This document shows, one piece after another, positions 1 to 6,010 of a stretch of 10,518 nt of DNA (positions within the stretch are counted from its first letter, which is position 1; each line of letters begins with the position of its first letter). Source of the stretch: Candidatus Bathyarchaeota archaeon UBA185 (GTDB taxonomy: Archaea > Thermoproteota > Bathyarchaeia > 40CM-2-53-6); contig DAFH01000105.1 in the NCBI GenBank assembly GCA_002495485.1, positions 322 through 10,839 of the forward strand, in the 5' to 3' direction. Both the position numbers and the translations under genes were made by a program. The notes under the pieces are model-generated. The model was given only the letters and a program-made list of their open reading frames with translations. It searched no databases and was not told the DNA's origin.

Positions 1-2
1 CC

Positions 3-497
3 GAAGCAAAACTGGGAATCATGCCCGGAGACGTCTTCAGCCCCGGAGGGGTAGGCGTTGCTTCACGAAGCGGCACTCTCACCTACGAGATAGCCATGTA
101 CCTTACACACGCCGGAATAGGTCAGTCGACCTGTCTCGGAATCGGCGGCGACCCAGTCACGGGCCTGAACTTCGTTGACGTTCTCAAAATGTTCAGGGAC
201 GACAAGTCTACAGACGCAGTCGTCCTGATTGGAGAGATCGGCGGGTCGGCCGAAGAAGACGCTGCAGACTTCATCCAGGACACAAAATATCCGAAACCTG
301 TTGCGGCGTATGTGGCGGGTAGAGCAGCGCCGCCCGGAAAGAGGATGGGCCACGCAGGAGCGATAATCACTGGAACTGAGGGCACGGCAGATGCTAAGAT
401 GAAAAGGTTCAGCGAAGTTGGAGTCCGCGTCGCAGAAGTGCCGTCGGAACTACCTAGGCTGCTGCAACAGCAAAAGCCGGCACTCGTCCAGCACTAG
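3..497 (+). CDS. sucD: Succinyl-CoA ligase (ADP/GDP-forming), alpha subunit, 3' part
   Basis: This is the C-terminal 164 residues of the alpha subunit of succinyl-CoA synthetase, which interconverts succinyl-CoA and succinate in the citric acid cycle with substrate-level phosphorylation. The reading frame is open to the left edge, so the CoA-binding N-terminal half lies outside the window. The visible part carries family hallmarks: SRSGTLTYE, GQSTCLGIGGDP, IGEIGGSAEEDAA and GKRMGHAGAI; the His of the last motif (codon 351-353) is the one phosphorylated during catalysis. The end of the protein looks normal. The gene converges with rpl40e with a single base between the stop codons. A beta subunit gene (sucC) is probably upstream, but this is inference. 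The family call is very secure; acetate- or ADP-forming relatives with fused subunits are less likely given the close fit to the SucD C-terminus. Confidence 0.96.
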   Translation, partial: EAKLGIMPGDVFSPGGVGVASRSGTLTYEIAMYLTHAGIGQSTCLGIGGDPVTGLNFVDVLKMFRDDKSTDAVVLIGEIGGSAEEDAADFIQDTKYPKPVAAYVAGRAAPPGKRMGHAGAIITGTEGTADAKMKRFSEVGVRVAEVPSELPRLLQQQKPALVQH

Positions 498-498
498 T

Positions 499-663
499 CT
501 ACTTGGCGCCGAGTTCTCGCTTTTTCCAGCGGAGATTGCTTCCCCGACAGCGCCGGCACCGGTAGGCGTTGGGAGAGTTTCGAGACCCGCACGTCCGGCA
601 GATCTTGAAGAACAGCCTATGCCGCTGTGCAAGCTGCTTCTTCATCACGTCCGTTATTGGCAT
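499..663 (-). CDS. rpl40e: Large ribosomal subunit protein L40e (54 residues)
   Basis: A 54-residue basic protein, MPITDVMKKQLAQRH at the start and RWKKRELGAK at the end, matching archaeal L40e along its full length. It has a zinc ribbon with four cysteines at residues 22, 25, 36 and 39 (CxxC, ten residues, CxxC). L40e is a small structural protein of the archaeal 50S subunit; in eukaryotes the counterpart is made as a ubiquitin fusion, which is not seen here. The start is ATG, 55 bases after the ksgA stop, and the stop codon lies one base from the converging sucD stop. A TATA-like element stands about 35 bases upstream, so it may be transcribed separately as well as by read-through from the rpl21e operon. 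Overlapping frames on both strands here are longer but have no family resemblance. Confidence 0.96.
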   Translation of the reverse strand: MPITDVMKKQLAQRHRLFFKICRTCGSRNSPNAYRCRRCRGSNLRWKKRELGAK

Positions 664-694
664 AGGCGAAACCTATCGTCCAATCTCTTCCAGT

Positions 695-706
695 CTCATA
701 TATGAT
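695..706 (-). promoter_or_regulatory. TATA box for rpl40e
   Basis: On the minus strand the sequence reads AATCATATATGA, a good archaeal TATA-like element in otherwise GC-rich DNA. Its centre lies about 37 bases upstream of the rpl40e ATG, which predicts a transcript with a leader of roughly 10 bases. It sits in the 55-base gap between ksgA and rpl40e. Assignment is by position and composition only. Confidence 0.5.
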
Positions 707-718
707 TGCTGTTGGGCA

Positions 719-1549
719 CTATGGGTTCGTCTCGCTTGAGGCAATCTCTGTGGAGACGGCTCTCCATAGTTGCAGACTCAGGTTTTCGAGCTGATCGATA
801 GAGAGTTGGTAGACTCGCTGTTCAGGGATCGAGATGCTGTCGAGCAGTTTCTTTCCTTTCTCGCGTCCATACTTCAGGGTCATGAAGTGAAGGATGGCTC
901 CCTTGACCAGTCTTCTCCGTTGAGTAAAGATGCCCCTGGCCATTTCAGCAAACAGTACCTCGTCGATCTCTGCCTCTCCTTCTTTTGGAGTCAATCTGAG
1001 AAGCGTTGAGTCAACCTTCGGTGCTGGACGAAAGGCGTTTCTGGAAATTTCTCGAATCTTCTCCACATCGAGTTTTCGCCGGGTCATGACAGACAGTCTG
1101 CCGTAGTCGGCAGACCCCGGCTCTGCGAGAAGTCTGTCGCCGAACTCTTTCTGAAACACAATTGCGGCAACCTCGAATTTCTTCCCTGTCAGAAAGAGTG
1201 TAAGCTTCGACGAGATGTAGTACGGAGGTGTGCTGACTATCTTGTTGAAAGGAGGCAGGTTACCCTCCATTTTCAAAATGTCATCTTCAATTATCTTCAG
1301 ATTGGGCTGGCCTTCGAAACTCTTCTGAAGCTCTTTGACAAGTGCCGGGTCTTTTTCCACCACAATCACTTGCCCGGCCTTTTTCAGCAGAATCTTGGTG
1401 AGGGTTCCGTGCCCGGGTCCGGGCTCGAGAACCGTGTCCGCCGGGCTGGGGGACACGCTGGAGACGATCTGCTCGGCTATTCTATGGTCGATGAGGAAGT
1501 TCTGGCCCAGTCGCTTCGAAGGCCGATGAGGTCTACTGCTAGCGGCCAC
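719..1549 (-). CDS. ksgA: rRNA adenine N6,N6-dimethyltransferase (KsgA/Dim1)
   Basis: This SAM-dependent enzyme of 276 residues dimethylates two adjacent adenines in the 3'-terminal helix of small-subunit rRNA and acts late in 30S assembly. Visible motifs in order: RLGQNFL (13-19), SAM-binding EPGPGHGTLT (42-51), VEKD (64-67), DDIL (89-92), the substrate motif region STPPYYISSK (106-115), FQKEFGDRLLA (132-142), DYGRLSV, and FRPAPKVDSTLL (173-184) leading into the C-terminal helical domain. Length is normal for archaeal Dim1. The motif that normally reads N-L/I-P-Y is T-P-P-Y, with Thr107 in place of the Asn that contacts the target amine. The start is GTG, four bases after the DUF655 stop, with AGGA about 12 bases upstream; it is the fourth gene of the rpl21e-rpoF-DUF655-ksgA operon, an order widely conserved in archaea. 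The fold and family are certain, but activity with this motif is not proven. Confidence 0.95.
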   Translation of the reverse strand: MAASSRPHRPSKRLGQNFLIDHRIAEQIVSSVSPSPADTVLEPGPGHGTLTKILLKKAGQVIVVEKDPALVKELQKSFEGQPNLKIIEDDILKMEGNLPPFNKIVSTPPYYISSKLTLFLTGKKFEVAAIVFQKEFGDRLLAEPGSADYGRLSVMTRRKLDVEKIREISRNAFRPAPKVDSTLLRLTPKEGEAEIDEVLFAEMARGIFTQRRRLVKGAILHFMTLKYGREKGKKLLDSISIPEQRVYQLSIDQLENLSLQLWRAVSTEIASSETNP

Positions 1550-1553
1550 AACA

Positions 1554-2138
1554 CTATACTGTCCTGGTAAACACTCGGTACTTGGTCTCGGTGCTCAGCT
1601 CTTCGAAGATGCGCTTCGCCAGAATCTTCGGCACGTCTGAAAGACCTGTCCTCGCCTCGATGTCCTTGTAGCCGGTGAACTGCTTCTTCTCACGGGTGTT
1701 GACTATTGTCCACATCGACTTCTTGCCTATACCCGGCAGCAGTTCAAGCGAGTGCATTCTAGGAGTCACGGGTTGTGAATTGTTGAAGAAATCGACGAAG
1801 CGCTTCTCCTGCTTCTTCACTAGCTCGTCGATCAAGGGGGTCACCTCTGCCTTCGCGTTCGCCGTCAGCTGATCGTAGCTGATTCGGCTGATAATCCGGT
1901 CAACCTTCACCCGCCGCTCTCTGCCAATGTATATCCGCTCCGGCACAACGACCGTCGCCCCGACCTTCAGCTCCGCCTCCAGTAGAGTGAAGAATTGCTC
2001 GCCCATGATCTGGACGGTCGGGACTACCAGATGTCGAGACTTGTCCGTTGACCGCCCGTAGGGCAGGTAGTCGAGCACGTAGGCGTGCTCTTCATAGACA
2101 TGCCTTCTCTGTATGTACTCGTCTTCGTGTATTGCCAA
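1554..2138 (-). CDS. DUF655 family archaeal protein (OB-like plus helix-hairpin-helix)
   Basis: A 194-residue member of the archaeal DUF655 family, whose biochemical function I do not know to be established. The N-terminal two thirds is rich in beta strands (EEHAYVLDYLP, then GATVVVPERIYIG around residues 60-72), consistent with the OB-like fold assigned to the family. The C-terminal third has a helix-hairpin-helix, LELLPGIGKKSMWTIVNTRE (131-150), with GIGKK as the nucleic-acid-binding hairpin. The start is TTG, the first possible one in the frame, and is supported by a strong Shine-Dalgarno sequence, GGGAGGAG, eight bases upstream. It sits between rpoF and ksgA, the classic place for this family, so an RNA-binding role in ribosome or transcription-linked processes is a reasonable inference. 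A 146-base gap separates it from rpoF. Confidence 0.93.
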   Translation of the reverse strand: MAIHEDEYIQRRHVYEEHAYVLDYLPYGRSTDKSRHLVVPTVQIMGEQFFTLLEAELKVGATVVVPERIYIGRERRVKVDRIISRISYDQLTANAKAEVTPLIDELVKKQEKRFVDFFNNSQPVTPRMHSLELLPGIGKKSMWTIVNTREKKQFTGYKDIEARTGLSDVPKILAKRIFEELSTETKYRVFTRTV

Positions 2139-2284
2139 GAATGGCTCTCCTCCCGGCTCCCTGTTCAGAAGATTCTATGAATCGGTCTCTCTGTTCCATG
2201 CCATCTGCTTCTGGGGGCGCGGAGAGCCAAATCTAACCGTTCAAAACAAGAACGTCTGTGCTTAATTTGATTTCGGTCGCCGTG
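2139..2284 (-). other. Untranslated gap inside the rpl21e-rpoF-DUF655-ksgA operon
   Basis: This 146-base interval between rpoF and the DUF655 gene is the longest gap in the window. Apart from the Shine-Dalgarno site at its end I see no convincing gene. The minus strand holds an AT-rich patch, CGAAATCAAATTAAG (around 2263-2277), that could be a weak BRE/TATA element, and a short inverted repeat GTTC...GAAC next to a T-rich stretch (around 2238-2252) that could be a weak termination signal after rpoF. A nine-codon ATG frame (MAWNRETDS) also occurs and is probably chance. The gap may mark an internal promoter that uncouples DUF655-ksgA from rpl21e-rpoF. Confidence 0.35.
2147..2154 (-). promoter_or_regulatory. 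Ribosome binding site deciding the TTG start of the DUF655 gene
   Basis: GGGAGGAG on the minus strand is eight bases before the TTG codon at 2138-2136. No ATG or GTG lies between it and an in-frame stop upstream, so this site fixes the unusual start codon. Confidence 0.8.
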
Positions 2285-2614
2285 TCAGACGTAGCGTTTC
2301 ATTATCTGCAGGATACCGTTCAGCTGCTCGGTGCTGACAAACCGTCCCTTTACGGTCAGAACTGCTCTGAGCTCCTCGATCGTCTGGGGGAGCGTGTTCA
2401 CGATCTGAATCGCATCATTCCTCTCGAGCTGGAGGTCTGACGATAGCTGCTCGACCAGTTTCGAGGCCTTGTCGGCTGGTAGCTTTGAGAATCTGCGAGT
2501 ATAGTCCAGGGTCCGGCGCTGGAACTCGCCCAGCTCCTCGTCCTTGACCTTCTCGAGAACAGACTTGGCCTCGGCGTTCGTGATAGCCTTCTCGATGAGA
2601 ATCTTTCTTGCCAC
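2285..2614 (-). CDS. rpoF: DNA-directed RNA polymerase subunit F (Rpb4-like)
   Basis: A 109-residue protein matching archaeal RpoF (also Rpo4), the counterpart of eukaryotic Rpb4. It pairs with subunit E/Rpo7 to form the stalk of RNA polymerase, which helps promoter opening, processivity and capture of the emerging RNA. It is largely alpha-helical; the C-terminal part, from LERNDAIQIVNTLPQTIEELRAVL (one helix-turn-helix-like HRDC-type unit) to LNGILQIMKRYV, is the most typical. The start GTG overlaps the rpl21e TAG by one base, with AAGGAGA seven bases further upstream, implying coupled translation. Position after rpl21e is the standard archaeal order. Its partner rpoE is not in this window. 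Confidence 0.93.
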   Translation of the reverse strand: MARKILIEKAITNAEAKSVLEKVKDEELGEFQRRTLDYTRRFSKLPADKASKLVEQLSSDLQLERNDAIQIVNTLPQTIEELRAVLTVKGRFVSTEQLNGILQIMKRYV

Positions 2615-2913
2615 TAAGATGTCTCCTTCATCGGCAAGATGTGTTCTGGGCGCGCAATTATCATCCGTGGCACCTTGCCCGTTGTTATCTCGATCACATA
2701 GGCTCTGCCGCGCTTCTCTGATATCATCCCTACACGGCCCTGGTATCTCCGGTGTGGCATCCCCTTCTGGACGGAAGGGTTGATCGAGATCGTCACCATC
2801 TGTCCCGGAGCGTAGGGGATCAGTATTCTTCCCAGCGGATTCTTTCCTCGGTCTCGGGGTTTTCTACGGAGAATAGTCCTGTTCCTGTTTCGAATGCCCT
2901 TCGACCGTTTCAT
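2614..2913 (-). CDS. rpl21e: Large ribosomal subunit protein L21e
   Basis: A 99-residue basic protein of the archaeal/eukaryotic L21e family, a structural component of the 50S subunit. Typical features are the very basic N-terminus (MKRSKGIRNRNRTILRRKPRDRG), then LIPYAPGQMVTISINPSVQKGMPHRRYQGRVGMI, where the residues GMPHRRYQGR are the family signature of the SH3-like barrel, and a C-terminus with the usual RPEHI segment. Length is normal. The ATG start is the first gene of the minus-strand operon; the likely TATA box is the palindromic element at 2961-2968 shared with the divergent trm-G10 gene, giving a leader of roughly 20-25 bases. The stop codon overlaps the rpoF start by one base. Confidence 0.96.
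   Translation of the reverse strand: MKRSKGIRNRNRTILRRKPRDRGKNPLGRILIPYAPGQMVTISINPSVQKGMPHRRYQGRVGMISEKRGRAYVIEITTGKVPRMIIARPEHILPMKETS
2622..2628 (-). promoter_or_regulatory. Ribosome binding site for rpoF within rpl21e
   Basis: AAGGAGA on the minus strand, inside the last codons of rpl21e, is seven bases before the GTG start of rpoF and confirms that start, which overlaps the rpl21e stop codon. Confidence 0.75.
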
Positions 2914-2960
2914 CCTTGGTCTTCTCTAACGCCAGAATTTCTACCGGCTCAGCAGGTTGT

Positions 2961-2968
2961 GTATATAC
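2961..2968. promoter_or_regulatory. Palindromic TATA box between divergent rpl21e and trm-G10
   Basis: GTATATAC reads the same on both strands and is the only TATA-like element in the 76-base intergenic region. Rightward, its centre is about 25 bases before the ATG at 2990, the spacing expected for a leaderless transcript. Leftward, the start of rpl21e is about 50 bases away, giving a short leader. The leftward side has an A-rich flank (GAACAA) that resembles a BRE, whereas the rightward flank (CAGGTTGT) does not, so the rpl21e direction may be the stronger one. Confidence 0.65.
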
Positions 2969-2989
2969 TTGTTCGCATCACAGAGGAAT

Positions 2990-4033
2990 ATGGATGCGCC
3001 GACAAACGTCTTTCTCGTCCTGTCAGGCGAGCATCCAACACTGCCGCTGGCCGAGATGAAAGCGATTCTCGACGCCAATCGGATCCCGTTCAAGATCACC
3101 GACTCTTTCTACAAGCTAGTCGAGATCAGAGCGGACCTCGACGCGGTCAAGAAGATCGGCGGTCGAGGAGCATTCATCGACGAAGTCGGCACCGAAATAG
3201 TACACTCCGATCCGACGACCCAGGGAATCGATCAGGCGGTCAAATCTAGTAATCTTTCGGACTATCTCAGCGAAAAGGACAGTTTCAACATACGCGTCCT
3301 CCGGTTCGGAGGGGTCTCCAAGGAAGTGTCCCGCGTCAAGCTTGAGGGGCACCTCGGCTGGCTCATCGGAAACATCACCGGAGCACGTGTGAATCTTGAG
3401 AATCCCACGCGTCAGTTCCGGGGCCTCCTCGCTGGACCCTACTTCCATCTCGGACTGATTGCGCACCAGCGTCCCGTCGGATACGTAGCTAGCCGGAGGC
3501 CGCGCAAGAGACCCGCCTTTCATCCCAGCACGATGACACCGAAGCTGGCGCGAAGCATGGTCAATCTGTCGGGAGCTGTCGCAGGGACCATGTTCATGGA
3601 CCCGTTCTGCGGCGTTGGCGGCATACTACTGGAAGCCGGGCTTCTCGGCTGCCAGGTCATAGGAATAGACGCGGTCAGAAGAATGGTGAGGGGCGCGAGG
3701 AGAAACCTGAGACACTTCGAAATGAACCCCTTGGCTCTTCTCCGAGCAGACGCCCGCAACATCCCCGTCAGGAGTATCGGAGCCATCGCCACCGACCCGC
3801 CCTACGGTACAGGGGCTTCGACACTGAAATCGACTACGCGGAACATTCTGAAAGAATTCCTGCCCGAGGCACACTCGATCCTAACGAGCCACGGCCGTCT
3901 GGTGGTCGCCTCGCCTCTCGGAACGGGTACGCCTGACATCGCCGAATCCGCAGGGTTCAGTCCTGTCGACCGACACGAAGTCTACGTCCACAGACGCCTG
4001 ACCAGGGAGATTCTGGTGTTAGGGGCGAACTGA
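2990..4033 (+). CDS. trmG10: tRNA (guanine(10)-N2)-dimethyltransferase (Trm-G10/Trm11 family)
   Basis: A 347-residue SAM-dependent methyltransferase that methylates G10 of tRNA on the exocyclic amine. The N-terminal third (to about residue 165) contains the ferredoxin-like and THUMP RNA-binding region. The catalytic domain follows: RKRPAFHPSTMTPKLARSM (172-190), the SAM-binding motif DPFCGVGGILLEA (204-216), GID at the end of the next strand (225-227), DAR (254-256), and the catalytic TDPPYG (268-273) used by N2-guanine methyltransferases. The start at 2990 is preferred over an in-frame upstream codon at 2957 because the TATA box at 2961-2968 lies inside the longer version, while the shorter protein begins right where the family does (NVFLVLSGEHPTLPLAE). 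The transcript is probably leaderless. The stop codon overlaps the rnz ATG by one base, so the two tRNA enzymes are co-translated. Confidence 0.93.
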   Translation: MDAPTNVFLVLSGEHPTLPLAEMKAILDANRIPFKITDSFYKLVEIRADLDAVKKIGGRGAFIDEVGTEIVHSDPTTQGIDQAVKSSNLSDYLSEKDSFNIRVLRFGGVSKEVSRVKLEGHLGWLIGNITGARVNLENPTRQFRGLLAGPYFHLGLIAHQRPVGYVASRRPRKRPAFHPSTMTPKLARSMVNLSGAVAGTMFMDPFCGVGGILLEAGLLGCQVIGIDAVRRMVRGARRNLRHFEMNPLALLRADARNIPVRSIGAIATDPPYGTGASTLKSTTRNILKEFLPEAHSILTSHGRLVVASPLGTGTPDIAESAGFSPVDRHEVYVHRRLTREILVLGAN

Positions 4034-4953
4034 TGTCCGGAGGAATCGACGTCGTCTTTCTCGGAACTGGAGGAAGCCTACCGACCAAGGAACGAGGACT
4101 CCCCAGCGTTGCTCTACGTCGGAATGGAGAACTCATCATCTTCGACTGCGGCGAGGGAACGCAGAGACAGATGATGCACGCCGGACTAGGATTCAACAGG
4201 CCTACCACTATTCTCATCTCGCATCTGCATGGAGATCATATTCTGGGACTCCCGGGTCTATTGCAGACAATGTCGTCGCTGGCACGCGACAAGCCCCTCG
4301 ACCTCTACGGACCAAAGGATCTTTCAAAATTCCTAGACCTGATCTACAAACCCCTAGGCTACCCAGCAAACTACCAGGTCAGAGTCAGGGAACTCGGACC
4401 CGGTGACGAGGTCGACCGGGGTGAGTATGTAATCAAGACTACACCGGCAAAGCATGACATTCTCTGTCTGGCGTACGCGGTTGCAGAGAAGGACCGTCCG
4501 GGTCGATTCCATCCAGAGAAGGCGAAACGGTTGGGTGTACCCGAGGGTCCTCTATGGGGCGAGCTCCAGCACGGAAAACCTGTAAAGGTTGAGAGGAGAA
4601 TGGTCCAGCCGGACGAGGTGCTCGACGCGTCTCGGCCAGGGCTGAAGGTTGTCTACGCTATTGATACTCGGCCGGCTGAGACGGTTAAGGAACTCGCGAA
4701 GGACGCGGACCTACTGATTCACGACGGCGGGTTCACCGAAGACAGACGGCCCAAGGCGCAAGAGTACTACCACTCGACTGGTCGCGAAGCCGCGCAGCTT
4801 GCAAAGTCGGCGGGAGCAAAGCGTTTGGCACTGGTTCACATCAGTGCGGTGACGAGAGACGACTCGGTATTGTTGAGAGAGGCTCGCAGGGTCTTTCGAC
4901 AGACGATCGTCCCTCAAGATTTCCAGGTCCTAACGTTGAAACAGTTGAGGTAG
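4033..4953 (+). CDS. rnz: Ribonuclease Z (tRNA 3' endonuclease)
   Basis: A 306-residue short-form RNase Z of the metallo-beta-lactamase fold, which cuts the 3' trailer from tRNA precursors before CCA addition. Zinc-ligand and catalytic positions are all present: the HLHGDH motif (His64, His66, Asp68, His69), His141 in PAKHD, Asp211 in IDTRP, the motif IHDGGF (His230), HST (His247) and His269 in LVHIS. The arm used for tRNA binding is seen at 157-183, with KRLGVPEGPLWGEL. Two motif departures are noted: HDGGF where many members have HEATF, and HISAVT where HISxRY is common. Length is normal. A good ribosome binding site, AGGGG, lies eight bases before the ATG, inside the trm-G10 end. The gene ends six bases from the converging UPF0201 stop. 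Confidence 0.95.
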   Translation: MSGGIDVVFLGTGGSLPTKERGLPSVALRRNGELIIFDCGEGTQRQMMHAGLGFNRPTTILISHLHGDHILGLPGLLQTMSSLARDKPLDLYGPKDLSKFLDLIYKPLGYPANYQVRVRELGPGDEVDRGEYVIKTTPAKHDILCLAYAVAEKDRPGRFHPEKAKRLGVPEGPLWGELQHGKPVKVERRMVQPDEVLDASRPGLKVVYAIDTRPAETVKELAKDADLLIHDGGFTEDRRPKAQEYYHSTGREAAQLAKSAGAKRLALVHISAVTRDDSVLLREARRVFRQTIVPQDFQVLTLKQLR

Positions 4954-4959
4954 AGCGGT

Positions 4960-5367
4960 CTATTTCCTGGCGCGTCTTTCTTGAGCTTCGGCAAGCCAGT
5001 CTATGAGTCCAACGGCGTCGTCGGTTTCTATCTGCACCCGTATGGGTCCGAGGGGAGACTCTCCTTCCGGGGCCGAGAAAGAGGCGTGTCCTGCATAGGC
5101 GGCCTGCTTGTTGAGAAAGACAACGATTCTGTTTCCTTCCATGCCCCTGAATAGTTGTGCCCGAGCCGCGGCGCGAATCCTGTCCCGCTGGAGGATCATC
5201 CTGAACCTCTCCAGTGACTCTCTCCCTTCCGCTGCCAGTCTTGCAGACCCGTAGTCATCTATCTCACCCTTGAAATCGATTTGACCAGTGAACAGATTGG
5301 TAAGGGCCACACTGATTCTGTCCCGGTCCTCGGTCGGGTTGACCTCGGTCTCGGCGACTACTATGAC
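4960..5367 (-). CDS. UPF0201 family protein, start codon not apparent
   Basis: An archaeal UPF0201 family protein of unknown biochemical function. Family sequence is clear: NPTED near the N-terminus, SLERFRMILQRDRIRAAAR, GNRIVVFLNKQAAYAGHASF, and SPLGPIRVQIETDD, ending DWLAEAQERRARK. The only ordinary start in the frame is GTG at 5310-5308, which would give 116 residues and remove the first strand. Yet the DNA upstream continues the family match in frame (VIVVAETEVNPTED, from about 5367), giving the full 135 residues. Upstream of 5310 this frame stays open well into the UPF0200 gene with no ATG, GTG or TTG. The end given here is therefore the start of homology, not of translation. Possibilities are an ATA start overlapping the UPF0200 stop as ATAG, a -1 frameshift producing a UPF0200-UPF0201 fusion, or a sequencing error. 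Adjacent or fused UPF0200/UPF0201 genes are known in archaea. Confidence 0.85.
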   Translation of the reverse strand, partial: VIVVAETEVNPTEDRDRISVALTNLFTGQIDFKGEIDDYGSARLAAEGRESLERFRMILQRDRIRAAARAQLFRGMEGNRIVVFLNKQAAYAGHASFSAPEGESPLGPIRVQIETDDAVGLIDWLAEAQERRARK

Positions 5368-5933
5368 TCTTCCGCTCGAAGGATTGTTCTGAGTAGACGT
5401 TTCATCCGCCTCTTCAAGTCCTCTTTCGTATCCTCGTTCTCCACGGTCCTGTCCGCTAGTGCGATAAGCTTGGCAAGCCCCACTCCAACTTCCCGATTGT
5501 CCCGCTCCACGAAGTCCGCCCAGTTTCTTGGCCGGTCGGACCTTCTTCTCCTTTGCAGTCTCTGAAATCGCGCCTTGCTAGAAGCGTGAATCGCAATGGT
5601 CATGACCTGAAACCTCTTGCGAAGCTCATCGACTTCTTCGGAGCTGCGAGCACCCTCGTAGACCGAGTATCGTCCGTTGGTTTCTTCAACTATTGGTATG
5701 AGCCTCTTCGCAACGGCTCCCATCCCCTCCTCCCTACGAATCTTGAGCATCAGTTCTCCGAGGTTCTTTCGAGTGAACTTCAGCCCTCTCTTCCGCGCTT
5801 CAGCCCGGATGATGTCTCCGGACACGAAAACAGGTATTCGTCGCGCCTTCATCACGCTCGACGCGAGGCTCTTTCCTGCCCCGGGCATTCCCACTACGAC
5901 CAGAACGGTCTTCTGTTCGCCGGTTTTTTTCAA
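5361..5933 (-). CDS. UPF0200 family P-loop nucleotide kinase-like protein
   Basis: A 190-residue archaeal UPF0200 protein, related to the nucleoside monophosphate and dephospho-CoA kinases; the substrate is unknown to me. A Walker A motif GMPGAGKS is at residues 15-22, followed by SGDIIRAEARKRGL (38-51), the LID-like basic region RLQRRRRSDRPRNWADFVERDNRE and the family ending with IALADRTVENE. These match the UPF0200 pattern in full. The start is TTG (5933-5931) followed at once by a run of seven A; GGAAG lies six bases before it. The next gene downstream, UPF0201, overlaps its end in the -1 frame. A TATA-like element at 5962-5973 may drive the pair. Role in RNA metabolism is an inference from neighbours (rnz, thpR, cca) only. 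Confidence 0.9.
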   Translation of the reverse strand: MKKTGEQKTVLVVVGMPGAGKSLASSVMKARRIPVFVSGDIIRAEARKRGLKFTRKNLGELMLKIRREEGMGAVAKRLIPIVEETNGRYSVYEGARSSEEVDELRKRFQVMTIAIHASSKARFQRLQRRRRSDRPRNWADFVERDNREVGVGLAKLIALADRTVENEDTKEDLKRRMKRLLRTILRAEES

Positions 5934-5961
5934 TGGTGCTTCCGATCGGCGGACAATTGGC

Positions 5962-5973
5962 GAGTTATAGCTC
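5962..5973. promoter_or_regulatory. Possible TATA element between UPF0200 and the 2'-5' RNA ligase gene
   Basis: GAGTTATAGCTC in the 77-base divergent gap is near-palindromic and is the most AT-rich TATA-like site there. It would lie about 35 bases before the UPF0200 TTG on the minus strand, a good spacing, and about 43 bases before the earliest start of the plus-strand ligase gene. The match to consensus is weak in both directions. Confidence 0.3.
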
Positions 5974-6010
5974 TTAGAATCTGGTTCAGATTCGTCTGTG
6001 CTAACGGTTA

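Noticed and set aside
450..632. A 60-codon minus-strand frame in the gap between sucD and ksgA
   Set aside because: It overlaps rpl40e in another frame and has no recognisable sequence, whereas rpl40e matches its family end to end.
2957..2989. An 11-residue N-terminal extension of Trm-G10 from an upstream start
   Set aside because: It would place the TATA box inside the coding sequence and the residues are not family-like; ATG 2990 fits both homology and promoter spacing.
2752..3249. A 165-codon plus-strand frame across rpl21e and trm-G10
   Set aside because: It spans the divergent promoter and two real genes and has low-complexity shadow composition.
5921..5933. Run of seven A just after the UPF0200 start as a slippage site
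   Set aside because: It lies at codons 2-3 where slippage would only abort translation, and the frame after it is correct without any shift.
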